DNA from: Porticoccaceae bacterium
GTDB taxonomy: Bacteria; Pseudomonadota; Gammaproteobacteria; Pseudomonadales; Porticoccaceae
Length of the DNA: 33,188 bases
Reading direction: 5' to 3'
Assembly: GCA_002689135.1 (NCBI GenBank)
Contig: NZEU01000009.1
Span: forward strand, 1 to 33,188
Positions 15,978 to 26,428 of this stretch are shown here, one piece after another. The first letter of the stretch is position 1; each line of letters begins with the position of its first letter. Below the pieces are notes generated by a model. It saw only the letters and a program-made list of their open reading frames with translations. It was not told the DNA's origin and did no database searches. A program made the position numbers and the translations under genes.

Positions 15978-17756
15978 ATGGATGAGTATCGTGCACCTCA
16001 AAGAGATATTGCTTTTATTTTAGAGGAATTGGTTGGCTATGAGGAACACTGCAAGTTGCCGGGTTTCGAGCACGCAACGGTAGACGTTGTGAACGCAATT
16101 TTGACTCAAGGTGCAAAATTTTTTGAAGATGTTGTTGCTCCAACTAATTCCATCGCGGACGTCGAGGGTGCCGCTCTCATTGAGCACGGAGTTCGAGCAG
16201 CACCGATATTTCAACGCGTATACAGGCGGATGGTCGATGAGGGGTGGTATTGTTTGAACGGTGATGTTGATTTTGGTGGCGCTGGATTGCCTAGTGTCGT
16301 CGATCTAGCCAATCAAGAGATGTTGCAATCCTCGAATATGTCGCTTAGCCTTTTGCCTATGCTTTCACGCGGTGTAATCCATGCCCTAAATTTGTTTGGC
16401 TCAGAGGCCCAAAAGAACAAATATTTAGGAAAACTGATCACTGGTCATTGGACAGGGGCTATGAACCTTACCGAGCCCCAGGCAGGCAGTGATCTCTCGT
16501 TAATTCAAACTAAGGCTCGGCAATGCGGAGATCATTATTTGATTAGTGGGCAAAAAGTATACATAACGTGGGGTGATCATGATTTATCAGAAAACGTAAT
16601 CCATCTTGTGCTGGCAAGATTGCCAGGTTCCCCCGCGGGTAACGGTGGAATATCACTCTTTCTTATTCCAAAGTTTCTTGTCGATAATGACGGTAACATC
16701 GGGTTACGTAACGATGTCTTCGCGATAGGACTTGAAAAAAAGCTGGGTATAAACGCGTCTCCGACTTGTACGATGTCCTTTGGAGGAACAGATGGGGCAG
16801 TTGGATACTTGGTTGGTAAAGAAAATGAGGGTCTGATGTGTATGTTTGCGATGATGAATAATGCGCGATTGTCCGTCGGTCACCAAGGAGTAGCCATCGG
16901 AGAGCGTGCATTCCAGAAGGCGGTCCATTATTCGCTTGGTAGAGTCCAGGGTACGCTAGCTGGTGGGCGTAGCCCTGTTCCGATCATTAATCATCCGGAT
17001 GTAAAGCGAATGCTTTTGTTAATGCGTGCATTGACCGATGCTGGTCGAGCATTATCTTTTTTCACTGTTGCCGCCGAAGACAGGAGTACCCGTCACCCAA
17101 ATGAATCAGTAAGAGAAAGAGATTCTATGCGGGTAGAAATATTAACCCCTTTGGTCAAAGGGTGGTGCACTGAGATGTCGATGGAGGTTACTTCTTTGGG
17201 CATTCAAGTTCATGGTGGTATGGGTTTTATAGAGTCGACAGGTGCTTCGCAACTAATGCGTGACTCTCGCATTTTACCGATTTACGAGGGTACGAATGGT
17301 ATTCAGGCGCTTGATTTTATTGGGAGAAAATGCATACGTGATGGGGGCTACGGATTGTCCTCTTTAGTCGACGAAATGTGTAGCACCGTCGAGGCTACGA
17401 AATCAGAGAGTGGCAGTCTAATCAAATTGATCGATTCTCTGAAATTTGCCGCCAATCAGTGTGCAAATGCAATTAACGCAGTTCTGACTCGGCCAACGCG
17501 GGGTCCTGAAATAGCGTATAATTTTTTAATGGTCTTTGGAAACTCTATAAGTTTTTGGTTGCTTGTAAGGTTAGCTATCTCAGCGCAGCGTAACATTGAT
17601 CAGGGATTTCAGGATCCGCTTTATGAGCAAAAGATTGTCACTGCTCAGTTTTTTGCGGAGCATATACTAAGCCGAAATGGTGGGTTTCTTAAAAGTATTC
17701 TTACTGAAGATAGTGTTCTTAGTGAAATGGGTAGCGATCATTTTATTAGACCATAA
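15978..17756 (+). CDS. Acyl-CoA dehydrogenase (long, DmdC-like subfamily)
   Basis: MDEYRAPQRDIAFILEEL...; NLTEPQAGSDLSLIQTKA, NNARLSVGHQGVAIGERAFQKAVHYSLGRVQG, QVHGGMGFIESTGASQLMRDSRILPIYEGTNGIQALDFIGRK; ~593 aa with C-terminal extension. ORF track starts at TTG 15966. Confidence 0.88.
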   Translation: MDEYRAPQRDIAFILEELVGYEEHCKLPGFEHATVDVVNAILTQGAKFFEDVVAPTNSIADVEGAALIEHGVRAAPIFQRVYRRMVDEGWYCLNGDVDFGGAGLPSVVDLANQEMLQSSNMSLSLLPMLSRGVIHALNLFGSEAQKNKYLGKLITGHWTGAMNLTEPQAGSDLSLIQTKARQCGDHYLISGQKVYITWGDHDLSENVIHLVLARLPGSPAGNGGISLFLIPKFLVDNDGNIGLRNDVFAIGLEKKLGINASPTCTMSFGGTDGAVGYLVGKENEGLMCMFAMMNNARLSVGHQGVAIGERAFQKAVHYSLGRVQGTLAGGRSPVPIINHPDVKRMLLLMRALTDAGRALSFFTVAAEDRSTRHPNESVRERDSMRVEILTPLVKGWCTEMSMEVTSLGIQVHGGMGFIESTGASQLMRDSRILPIYEGTNGIQALDFIGRKCIRDGGYGLSSLVDEMCSTVEATKSESGSLIKLIDSLKFAANQCANAINAVLTRPTRGPEIAYNFLMVFGNSISFWLLVRLAISAQRNIDQGFQDPLYEQKIVTAQFFAEHILSRNGGFLKSILTEDSVLSEMGSDHFIRP

Positions 17757-17895
17757 CGGTTAGTTAGAGGCGTCGGGGACTAATTCTGGCAGAGAGTTAA
17801 TAAACATTTTCCTGAATCTTGTGATAGACTCACTCACCGGGAAAACAGTAGCTTCTCTGAGACGAAAAGTTTGATATATTGATTGGGAATCAGCA

Positions 17896-18480
17896 ATGCA
17901 AAATGTAATGATTACTGAAGCTGCTCAAGAGTATTTAGCCAGTTTGTTAAAGAAACAGGATTGCCAAGATATCGGTATCAGGATGTTCATCAGTGATCCT
18001 GGAACCCCCAAAGCAGAGACGTGTATCGCTTACAGCCGACCGGGTGAGCATAATGAAGATGACCTTGTTGTTGAATACGGGGCGTTTAACGCATATTTTG
18101 AACAGCGTAGTATTCCATTTTTGGAAGATGCCAAGGTAGATTATTCGGCCGATAAATTTGGTGGCCAACTCACTATAAGGGCGCCCAACTCTCGTCTTCC
18201 AAATGTCAGTGATGATAGTCCTGTCGAGGATCGAATTAATTATTTACTTTACAGTGAGATAAATCCCAGCTTAGCCGCCCATGGAGGCGAGGTGTCACTC
18301 GAAAGTATAGATGATGGATTCGCAGTGTTAAGGTTTGGCGGTGGTTGTCAGGGGTGTGCAGCGGTTGATATGACTCTCAAGGAAGGCGTTGAAAAGAATT
18401 TGCTGGAAAAGATACCCGAACTTAAAGGCGTGCGAGACGCTACGGATCATAGTGATAGCACAAACGCATATTTTAGGTAG
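17896..18480 (+). CDS. nfuA: Fe/S biogenesis protein NfuA
   Basis: [17 protein letters not shown]...[25 protein letters not shown]...; Nfu domain [64 protein letters not shown] (CxxC). Confidence 0.96.
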   Translation: MQNVMITEAAQEYLASLLKKQDCQDIGIRMFISDPGTPKAETCIAYSRPGEHNEDDLVVEYGAFNAYFEQRSIPFLEDAKVDYSADKFGGQLTIRAPNSRLPNVSDDSPVEDRINYLLYSEINPSLAAHGGEVSLESIDDGFAVLRFGGGCQGCAAVDMTLKEGVEKNLLEKIPELKGVRDATDHSDSTNAYFR

Positions 18481-18495
18481 ATTTTATTGCTTTCA

Positions 18496-18521
18496 GATGT
18501 TGATGGCTCGGTCTCAACATC
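18496..18521. terminator. Inverted repeat between convergent nfuA and acnB (possible bidirectional terminator)
   Basis: GATGTTGA-TGGCTCGGTC-TCAACATC: perfect 8-bp arms in the short convergent intergenic gap. Confidence 0.5.
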
Positions 18522-18555
18522 AATCTTAACTCGCCTCAATCGACTTAAAGATTTT

Positions 18556-21162
18556 TCAAACTGTCACGATCTGATTGGCCGCAATTAGTTGTCCTTTATC
18601 CGCTGCTTTTTGAAAAGACTCAATTTGATTGAAATTCATATAGTTGTAAATTTCCGCTGCCATCGGATCAATTTGAGATGCAAAAGTAAAATATTCCGCT
18701 GGAGTAGGTATCCTTCCCAGAATACCCCCCACTGACGCTAACTCAGCAGAGGCAAGATAAACGTTTGCGCCATCACCAAGGCGATTTGGAAAGTTACGCG
18801 TTGATGTTGAGAGTACTGTCGCTCCCGCCAAAACTCTGGCTTGATTGCCCATGCATAGAGAGCATCCCGGCATTTCCGTTCGGGCACCGACTTTTCCGAA
18901 AATATTGTAGTATCCCTCTTGCATAAGGGTATGGGCATCCATCCTTGTTGGAGGACATATCCAGAATCTCGATTTAACTTCTGTGGCGTTATCAAGAAGC
19001 TTTCCGGTTGCTCTGAAGTGGCCTATATTCGTCATGCAAGAACCGATAAAAATTTCGTCGACAACGTCTCCAGCCACTTCAGATAAAGGTCTAGCGTCAT
19101 CCGGATCATTTGGACAGCAGACAATTGGCTCCCTAATCTCAGATAAATCTATTTCTATGACGCTGGTGTATTCAGCATTCTGGTCAGCCCTCAAGAGCGT
19201 TGGATTTTTCAACCACTCTTCCATTTTCTGGACTCGTCGCGCTAGGGTTCTTACGTCGCCATAACCCTCGGATATCATCCAGCGAAGAAGTACCACATTT
19301 GATGTTAGGTACTCTGCAACAGATGTTTCGCTTAATGAAATGGTGCAACCCGCTGCGGATCGTTCAGCGGAGGCGTCTGAGAGCTCAAATGCTTGTTCTA
19401 CCGTGAGTGACTCTAAACCTTCGATTTCTAGAATTCTACCAGAGAAAATGTTTTTTTTACCTTTTTTATCTACAGTGAGGAGGCCATTTTGGATTGCAAA
19501 ATAAGGGATCGCATGTACCAAATCTCTAAGTGTTATCCCTGGTTGCATCACTCCTTTAAAGCGTACCAGCACAGATTCTGGCATATCCAGTGGCATCACA
19601 CCGGTTGCCGCAGCGAAAGCAACGAGACCAGAACCCCCAGGAAAAGAGATACCCATTGGAAATCGCGTATGAGAGTCTCCACCTGTTCCAACAGTGTCCG
19701 GCAGTAACATTCGATTTAACCAGCTGTGAATAATGCCATCGCCAGGCCGGAGCGAGACACCTCCTCTGTTAATGATGAAATCCGGCAGAGTATGTTGGGT
19801 ATCAATATCTACTGGTTTTGGATAGGCAGCGGTGTGGCAAAATGACTGCATTACAAGGTCACTAGAGAACCCAAGACAGGCAAGATCTTTCAGTTCATCG
19901 CGAGTCATTGGACCCGTGGTGTCTTGTGAACCGACCGTCGTCATTTTAGGCTCACAGTAAGTTCCTGGTCGCACACCTTTTGTGCCACATGCTTTGCCCA
20001 CAATTTTTTGGGCTAGCGTGTATCCTTGATTAGAAACTTGAGTTACGGCTGGCGTTCTGAAAATGTCAGATACTGGAAGCTTTAAGTACTCCCTTGCATT
20101 ATGAGTTAAACCTCTACCAATTATGAGGTTTATCCTACCTTGTGCCCGCACTTCATCTAGAATTACCTCCGATTTATGTTCGAAGTGGGTCAATTTTGCA
20201 CCATTTGCATCAAGAATGAGGCCTTCATACGGACGAATCTCAATTATGTCACCGTAATGTATGTTTTCTACTGGCGCCTCAATAGTCAGGGCACCCGCAT
20301 CTTCCATAGTATTGAAAAAAATAGGAGCGATTTTACTCCCTATACAAATTCCACCTGATCGCTTGTTAGGCACACCAGGCATGTCATCACCGAAAAACCA
20401 AAGTACCGAATTTGTCGCAGACTTTCTGGATGAGCCGGTCCCAACCACATCACCGACGAATGCGACCGGTAAACCTTTGCTGAGGATTTCATGTATTTGT
20501 GCTAATGGACCAATACTGCCGGGTTCATCTGGATTTAATCCATCTCGAGACATTTTGTACATAGCGCGAGCATGAAGAGGAATATCCGGCCGTGACCAAG
20601 CATCTTGCGCTGGTGATAAATCATCGGTGTTGGTTTCTCCAACGCATTTAAATACGACAGCTTTTATGCTTTCGGGCAGAGGTCTTTTGCTTGTGAACCA
20701 CTCAGCATTAGCCCAAGACTGAATTACGTCCGCAGCATAAGGATTTCCCAGATCTGCTTTTGATGCAACATCATGGAAGGCATCGAAAATCAACAAAGTT
20801 AATTTTAATTGTTCAGCGGCAAGCTCAGCTAGTTGGTTATCACTCAACAGATTGATAAGTGTTTCAACATTATAACCCCCATGCATCTGACCGAGAAGGA
20901 CTACCGCCTCCTCACGACCAATGATGGGGCAAATCGTTTCTCCTTGGGCTATCGCAGTCAGAAATCCCGCTTTTATGTACGCAGATTCATCAACGCCAGG
21001 CGGAACACGGTTGGTGATGAGATCAATTAAATATTCTTCTTCCCCAGAAGGGGGATTTTTGAGCAATTCTATTAATTGAGATGTCCATTCAGGACTGAGA
21101 GGTTTCGGGGGAATACCTAAGCCTCGTCTCTCTTTAATATGTGCACGGTACGCTTCTAGCAA
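18556..21162 (-). CDS. acnB: Bifunctional aconitate hydratase 2 / 2-methylisocitrate dehydratase
   Basis: MLEAYRAHIKERRGLGIPPKPLSPEWTSQLIELLKNPP...; VGTGSSRKSATNSVLWFFGDDMPGVPNKRSGG; SFCHTAAYPKPVD; GTGGDSHTRFPMGISFPGGSGLVAFAAATG; Cys ligands ...GSCMTNIGHFRA, GCSLCMGNQARV. TTG start with AAGAGG upstream. Confidence 0.97.
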   Translation of the reverse strand: MLEAYRAHIKERRGLGIPPKPLSPEWTSQLIELLKNPPSGEEEYLIDLITNRVPPGVDESAYIKAGFLTAIAQGETICPIIGREEAVVLLGQMHGGYNVETLINLLSDNQLAELAAEQLKLTLLIFDAFHDVASKADLGNPYAADVIQSWANAEWFTSKRPLPESIKAVVFKCVGETNTDDLSPAQDAWSRPDIPLHARAMYKMSRDGLNPDEPGSIGPLAQIHEILSKGLPVAFVGDVVGTGSSRKSATNSVLWFFGDDMPGVPNKRSGGICIGSKIAPIFFNTMEDAGALTIEAPVENIHYGDIIEIRPYEGLILDANGAKLTHFEHKSEVILDEVRAQGRINLIIGRGLTHNAREYLKLPVSDIFRTPAVTQVSNQGYTLAQKIVGKACGTKGVRPGTYCEPKMTTVGSQDTTGPMTRDELKDLACLGFSSDLVMQSFCHTAAYPKPVDIDTQHTLPDFIINRGGVSLRPGDGIIHSWLNRMLLPDTVGTGGDSHTRFPMGISFPGGSGLVAFAAATGVMPLDMPESVLVRFKGVMQPGITLRDLVHAIPYFAIQNGLLTVDKKGKKNIFSGRILEIEGLESLTVEQAFELSDASAERSAAGCTISLSETSVAEYLTSNVVLLRWMISEGYGDVRTLARRVQKMEEWLKNPTLLRADQNAEYTSVIEIDLSEIREPIVCCPNDPDDARPLSEVAGDVVDEIFIGSCMTNIGHFRATGKLLDNATEVKSRFWICPPTRMDAHTLMQEGYYNIFGKVGARTEMPGCSLCMGNQARVLAGATVLSTSTRNFPNRLGDGANVYLASAELASVGGILGRIPTPAEYFTFASQIDPMAAEIYNYMNFNQIESFQKAADKGQLIAANQIVTV

Positions 21163-21553
21163 AATAATAACCTCTTATTCGTTGGAGGTGGTAGATTGAA
21201 CAATATGAAACTGACTTTGTGGCAGGTGATATTTAAGAAGCATATCTAATCTTTCCTCTGGTTAACAGAGCCTTATGTGTGTTGTTTATAAAATTAAGGA
21301 CCGTTGCTGTCCTTGACTGATGCTTTCCCGATAGTACTCGCGTCCTTAAAAATTTTTTTGTTCGCAAATTCATTCAGGATATCGCCAGTGGGCTTGCTGG
21401 ATTATCAATTGGGTACATGATGAGCCTGCTAGCGAACTTTTCATTAACTCTCATATGCTAGATGACCGATAGTAAACCAATTTGTCAGCGCAAAACTATA
21501 GGAGATCATGTTAGACTCTAGAAATTGTTTTTGCAAAGTTTTGTGAGAGTTGC

Positions 21554-22165
21554 ATGTCACCGGAACTATCAGAGATTTTAGCGTTTTTGCCTTGTTCCAC
21601 CCCGAAAACCTGGGTCGAAAACGCAGTGGAAAATCAAGAGCTTCTCTTGATAGATCATGCTAATTGTGAAAAAAAAGCTGCCATTAACGCGATTCAACTC
21701 ACCTTTCGTCAAAATAGCGACTTCGGGTTCCTCAACAAAATGTCTCGCCTTGCTCGGGAGGAGATGAGACATTTCGAGCAAGTAATTGCCATTATGGAAA
21801 AGCGAAAGATTACATACCGGCACTTATCCGCATCTCGTTATGCCTCTAACTTACATAGTATGATTCGAGATGGACACACGGAAAGGTTGGTGGATCTCCT
21901 CATTATAGGAGCTTTCATAGAAGCGCGTTCGTGTGAACGCTTTGCAAGAATTGCCCCTGAACTCGATAGTGAGTTGTGTAACTTTTACCAGTCCTTGCTG
22001 AAATCAGAGGCGCGTCATTACCAAGATTATCTTAGGCTTGCGCGACGGTTGACTTGTGAATCAATTTTGAACGAGAGAATCAAAACTTTTAGATATCGCG
22101 AGCAAGAAATGATCGAAACCCCGGATAAAGCGTTTCGATTTCACTCGGGCCCTGTTTTAGCTTGA
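21554..22165 (+). CDS. miaE: tRNA-(ms2io6A)-hydroxylase
   Basis: ILAFLPCSTPKTWVENAVENQELLLIDHANCEKKAAINAIQL...SRLAREEMRHFEQV...RLVDLLIIGAFIEARSCERFARIAPELDSELCNFYQSLLKSEARHYQDYLRLA; di-iron E/EExxH ligand pattern of MiaE. Confidence 0.93.
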   Translation: MSPELSEILAFLPCSTPKTWVENAVENQELLLIDHANCEKKAAINAIQLTFRQNSDFGFLNKMSRLAREEMRHFEQVIAIMEKRKITYRHLSASRYASNLHSMIRDGHTERLVDLLIIGAFIEARSCERFARIAPELDSELCNFYQSLLKSEARHYQDYLRLARRLTCESILNERIKTFRYREQEMIETPDKAFRFHSGPVLA

Positions 22166-22247
22166 TGAAGCTCGCCCTACCAGCCGAAATTTGTCCCGAT
22201 CAGTTTACGACGGTAGGCTGTCTCGCTGAAAGTATTGTCTTGTGGAA

Positions 22248-23525
22248 CTAACCAACCGGGAATTCTCGGGTTTTAGCGCCCGTGTATAGTTGCCTTGGCC
22301 TACCTATTCGGTATGGATTACTAATCATTTCATTCCAGTGAGAAATCCATCCGACCGTTCGCCCAGTCGCAAATATTACGGTAAACATTTCAACTGGTAT
22401 TCCAATTGCTTTTAGAATTATACCTGAGTAAAAGTCAACATTCGGGTACAGTTTTTTCTCGACGAAATATTCGTCCTCGAGCGCTATATGTTCCAGTTTT
22501 TTGGCGAGTTTGAACAGAGGATCATTTTCTAGACCCAGGACAGATAACACCTCATCACAGCTCTCTCTCATCACGGTTGCCCGAGGATCATGATTCTTAT
22601 ATACCCTATGACCGAACCCCATTAGACGGAATGGGTCTTGCTTATCTTTTGCTCGTTTGAGATATAGAGGGATATTTTTTTCGTTACCAATTTCGTTTAG
22701 CATGTTGAGCACTGCCTCATTAGCCCCTCCATGGGCTGGACCCCAGAGCGCTGCAATACCCGCCGCTATACATGCAAAAGGATTAGCTCCCGACGATCCG
22801 GCTAATCTGACCGTTGAGGTGGAGGCATTTTGTTCATGGTCTGCATGGAGAAGGAATATTCGATCCATTGCCTTTGTCAAGGCTGGGTGAACTTTGTACT
22901 CTTCACATGGTGTTCCGAACATCATATGTAAAAAGTTTTCTGCATAAGATAACGAGTTATCTGGGTAGACATATGGTTGTCCTATAAAATGCTTGTGACA
23001 CATTGCGGCCATGGTTGGCATCTTGGCTATTAACCGATGAGCTGAAATTGTTCTTTGCTGTTGGTCGGTTATATCTAGAGAATCATGATAAAACGAGGAC
23101 ATTGCGCCTACCAGTCCGCATAGCATAGCCATTGGATGCGCATCATAGCGAAATCCACTGATGAAAAGCTCAATTGAACGATTTACCATTGTGTGATAGC
23201 GAATTGTTCGTTCGAAATCTACTTTTTGTTGGTCAGTCGGCAAACTCCCCTCAAAAAGCAGATAGCAGACCTCAAGGTAATCAGATTTTTCAGCTAATAC
23301 TTCAATGGGATATCCACGATGCAACAGGATGCCTTTATCACCATCGATATACGTGATATCAGATTGGCAAGCTGCGGTGGAGGAAAACCCCGGATCATAT
23401 GTAAAAAGACCATGACCACCGAGCCGTCCGATATCAATTACGTCGTAACCCAGTGAACCTTGCAGTATTGGCAGCTCAATGACCGCCTGCCCATCAACCG
23501 ACAGTTTTGCGGAACGTTTTGTCAT
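22248..23525 (-). CDS. gltA: Citrate synthase (hexameric type II)
   Basis: [32 protein letters not shown]...; [84 protein letters not shown] track extends upstream to 23543. Confidence 0.97.
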   Translation of the reverse strand: MTKRSAKLSVDGQAVIELPILQGSLGYDVIDIGRLGGHGLFTYDPGFSSTAACQSDITYIDGDKGILLHRGYPIEVLAEKSDYLEVCYLLFEGSLPTDQQKVDFERTIRYHTMVNRSIELFISGFRYDAHPMAMLCGLVGAMSSFYHDSLDITDQQQRTISAHRLIAKMPTMAAMCHKHFIGQPYVYPDNSLSYAENFLHMMFGTPCEEYKVHPALTKAMDRIFLLHADHEQNASTSTVRLAGSSGANPFACIAAGIAALWGPAHGGANEAVLNMLNEIGNEKNIPLYLKRAKDKQDPFRLMGFGHRVYKNHDPRATVMRESCDEVLSVLGLENDPLFKLAKKLEHIALEDEYFVEKKLYPNVDFYSGIILKAIGIPVEMFTVIFATGRTVGWISHWNEMISNPYRIGRPRQLYTGAKTREFPVG

Positions 23526-23887
23526 ATACCCTATCTCCGTCATTAGTCATTCATTGTTTTTACCACCAGTATCTCAACTATAGATACTCCGATTAGATTG
23601 TCAACTGGAGTAAATTTTTTCATCTCTTTTGATTGTAAAGGTATTTTGATTATATGCTCGATTTTAGTTTGCTCTCGCGGCCTAAATTATTATTTATGTC
23701 GTTACTTCAAAGAAACTTGAATCGTAAGTAAGTTCAGATAATTGAAATCTTACTGCGTCCAAATTATACTCAGCGCGCGCCCGGAAAGTAATCACAAATG
23801 TGCTGAATTTAATGAAGTGTGTGAGACACTTTTTGCAGCTTTCCTTTTTTTTGCATCTTTTATCAACAGTTATTCGAGGCTTCGTCA

Positions 23888-24265
23888 GTGGAAAAAAAGA
23901 GACCAATGAACCTTGACCTTGGTACGATAAGACTCCCGATAACCTCTTATGTTTCCATCTTACACCGAATCTCTGGTGTCATTATGTTTTTTGCGGTTGC
24001 GGTGTTAATTTGGCTATTTGATATGAGTTTGTCTTCCGAAGACGGATATTTGTTTGTGGTTGAGATTTTTAATTATCCTCTTGCTCAAATTGTAATTTGG
24101 AGCTCGTTGTCAGCACTCTCATACCACATATCTATGGGGATGCGACATCTCGTAATGGACTTTGGCTTTGCTGAGGATTTTCGAGCGGGTCAGATTTCTG
24201 CGGTAGTCGCACTTTTAGGTGCTGGTATTTTGATTGTTTTATTAGCTGGATGGATATACATATGA
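23888..24265 (+). CDS. sdhC: Succinate dehydrogenase cytochrome b556 subunit
   Basis: KKRPMNLDLGTIRLPITSYVSILHRISGVIMFF...SYHISMGMRHLVMDFGF (SILHRISG, heme-ligand H). GTG start. Confidence 0.95.
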   Translation: MEKKRPMNLDLGTIRLPITSYVSILHRISGVIMFFAVAVLIWLFDMSLSSEDGYLFVVEIFNYPLAQIVIWSSLSALSYHISMGMRHLVMDFGFAEDFRAGQISAVVALLGAGILIVLLAGWIYI

Positions 24266-24630
24266 GCGGATTGATTTTATTTTTTTCTCGCAGTGGAACG
24301 AGTAAGTGGCTCTTGCAAAGATTTGCAGCGATGATCGTATTGTCCTACATAATATTCCTAGCTTGTATCTTTATAACTCACCGCGAAATGGATTACTCTG
24401 AGTGGCTTAATTTAAATAAATCAATGTCAATGCGCTTTTTTAGTTTTTTGACTGTCCTTTCGTTGTCTGTGCATGCGTGGATTGGTATGTGGTGCGTTCT
24501 CACAGATTACATAACAGTCAGGTTGATTGGCCCAAAGGCCGATTTTATTCGTAGTATCTGTGTAAAGTTTTTAACGTTGATTATTACTTTGTACATGCTT
24601 TGGGTTTTGCAGGTGCTGTGGAGACTATAA
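24262..24630 (+). CDS. sdhD: Succinate dehydrogenase membrane anchor subunit
   Basis: [37 protein letters not shown]...[22 protein letters not shown] overlap with sdhC stop. Confidence 0.93.
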   Translation: MSGLILFFSRSGTSKWLLQRFAAMIVLSYIIFLACIFITHREMDYSEWLNLNKSMSMRFFSFLTVLSLSVHAWIGMWCVLTDYITVRLIGPKADFIRSICVKFLTLIITLYMLWVLQVLWRL

Positions 24631-24631
24631 A

Positions 24632-26398
24632 TTGATAAGAACGCTCAGTTTCGACGCGGTGATAGTTGGTGGTGGAGGGTCCGGCATGCGCACTGCTCTT
24701 CAATTATCACAGTCTGGCTACAAGACAGCCGTGATCACAAAGGTGTTTCCCACTAGATCCCACACTGTGTCAGCGCAGGGTGGCATTACTTGCGCGATAG
24801 CGAGTGACGACCCCGACGATCAATGGCAGTGGCACATGTATGACACGGTAAAAGGCTCAGATTTTATTGGGGATCAAGAAGCTATTGAATATATGTGCTC
24901 AACTGGACCTGAGGCAGTTTTCGAGCTCGAGCACATGGGTCTTCCGTTTTCTCGCACTGAGTCAGGGAGAATATATCAAAGACCGTTTGGAGGGCAGTCG
25001 AAAGATTTTGGGAAGGGCGGGCAGGCAGCGAGAACATGCGCAGCGGCGGATAGGACCGGTCACGCTTTGCTTCACACGTTGTACCAAGGAAATCTTAAAA
25101 ATAAAACTCAGTTTCTCAACGAGTGGTTTGCCGTAGATCTTGTTAAAAATGATGATAACGCTGTGGTTGGTGTAGTGGCGCTTGACATAGAGAGTGGCGA
25201 AGTTGTTTTCGTGAAGAGTAAGGCGACAGTGTTTGCTACTGGAGGTGCGGGGCGCATCTATGCTTCGACGACAAATGCGCACATCTGTACTGGCGATGGT
25301 ATTGGTATGGCTCTTCGGGCAGGGTTTCCGGTGCAAGATATCGAGATGTGGCAGTTTCATCCGACCGGAATTGCGGGTGCGGGAACTCTTGTGACCGAGG
25401 GTTGTCGTGGCGAAGGGGGTTACCTTATAAATAAACATGGTGAGAGGTTTATGGAAAGGTATGCGCCAAACGCGAAAGACTTAGCCGGGCGTGATGTTGT
25501 CGCTAGGTCTATGGTGATGGAGATTCTCGAAGGAAGAGGATGTGGGGAATCTGGCGACCATGTGTTTTTAAAGCTAGATCATTTGGGGGAGGACATCTTG
25601 AATGCGAAACTACCGGGAATCTTGGAGTTGTCTCGGACATTTGCTCATGCAGATCCAGTAGTCGAGCCTATTCCTGTTGTGCCGACTTGTCACTATATGA
25701 TGGGCGGGATTCCAACTAACATAAATGGACAGGCCTTGACAGTAACCGCTGATGGGTCTGACGAGATTATTGAAGGTTTCTATGCATGTGGGGAGGCAGC
25801 GTGTGTATCGGTGCATGGAGCCAATAGATTAGGAGGAAATTCGCTTCTTGACTTAGTAGTATTTGGTAGAGCCTCAGGTTTGTTCATTGAAAACGCACTG
25901 CGCGACGGCATACAGCTTAGGGAGCCGACAAAAGAGAATATTGAAACAGCTACTGTCGGTCTGGATGCCATCAACGCGTCTGTTGGAGGAGAACAGGCGT
26001 CAACTCTGAGAGCTGAATTGCAAACTATCATGCAGAATTTCTTTGGAGTATTCCGGAGGGGTGACTTGATGCGTGATGGAATTCTAGAGTTACAGTCTTT
26101 AAAGCACCGGATTGATAATGTGGCTCTTGACGATAAAAGTATGGTTTTTAACACTGCGAGAATCGAGGCTCTTGAGTTGAGAAATTTATATGCAGTGGCG
26201 GAGGCAACCGCGATAGCGGCAGAGGCGCGTACTGAGAGCCGAGGAGCGCACGCACGTGAGGACTATCAGGAGCGAGATGATAGCAATTGGTTGTGCCACT
26301 CAATGTTTTATCCAGATGAAAAGCGCGTGGGGAAAAGGAATGTCAATTTCTCCTTAAAGTCGCGAGAGCCTTTCGAGCCAGCAGTCAGGACCTACTGA
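24632..26398 (+). CDS. sdhA: Succinate dehydrogenase flavoprotein subunit
   Basis: [132 protein letters not shown] start. Confidence 0.98.
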   Translation: MIRTLSFDAVIVGGGGSGMRTALQLSQSGYKTAVITKVFPTRSHTVSAQGGITCAIASDDPDDQWQWHMYDTVKGSDFIGDQEAIEYMCSTGPEAVFELEHMGLPFSRTESGRIYQRPFGGQSKDFGKGGQAARTCAAADRTGHALLHTLYQGNLKNKTQFLNEWFAVDLVKNDDNAVVGVVALDIESGEVVFVKSKATVFATGGAGRIYASTTNAHICTGDGIGMALRAGFPVQDIEMWQFHPTGIAGAGTLVTEGCRGEGGYLINKHGERFMERYAPNAKDLAGRDVVARSMVMEILEGRGCGESGDHVFLKLDHLGEDILNAKLPGILELSRTFAHADPVVEPIPVVPTCHYMMGGIPTNINGQALTVTADGSDEIIEGFYACGEAACVSVHGANRLGGNSLLDLVVFGRASGLFIENALRDGIQLREPTKENIETATVGLDAINASVGGEQASTLRAELQTIMQNFFGVFRRGDLMRDGILELQSLKHRIDNVALDDKSMVFNTARIEALELRNLYAVAEATAIAAEARTESRGAHAREDYQERDDSNWLCHSMFYPDEKRVGKRNVNFSLKSREPFEPAVRTY

Positions 26399-26428
26399 TC
26401 CTGGAGGGCTGAGATAGGAGCTATTGTT

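Noticed and set aside
23694-23906. 70-aa minus-strand ORF between gltA and sdhC
   Set aside because: Overlaps the sdhC start and promoter region; no SD or family signature; likely chance.
24962-25438. 158-aa minus-strand ORF inside sdhA
   Set aside because: Fully antisense to sdhA with conserved motifs; shadow ORF.
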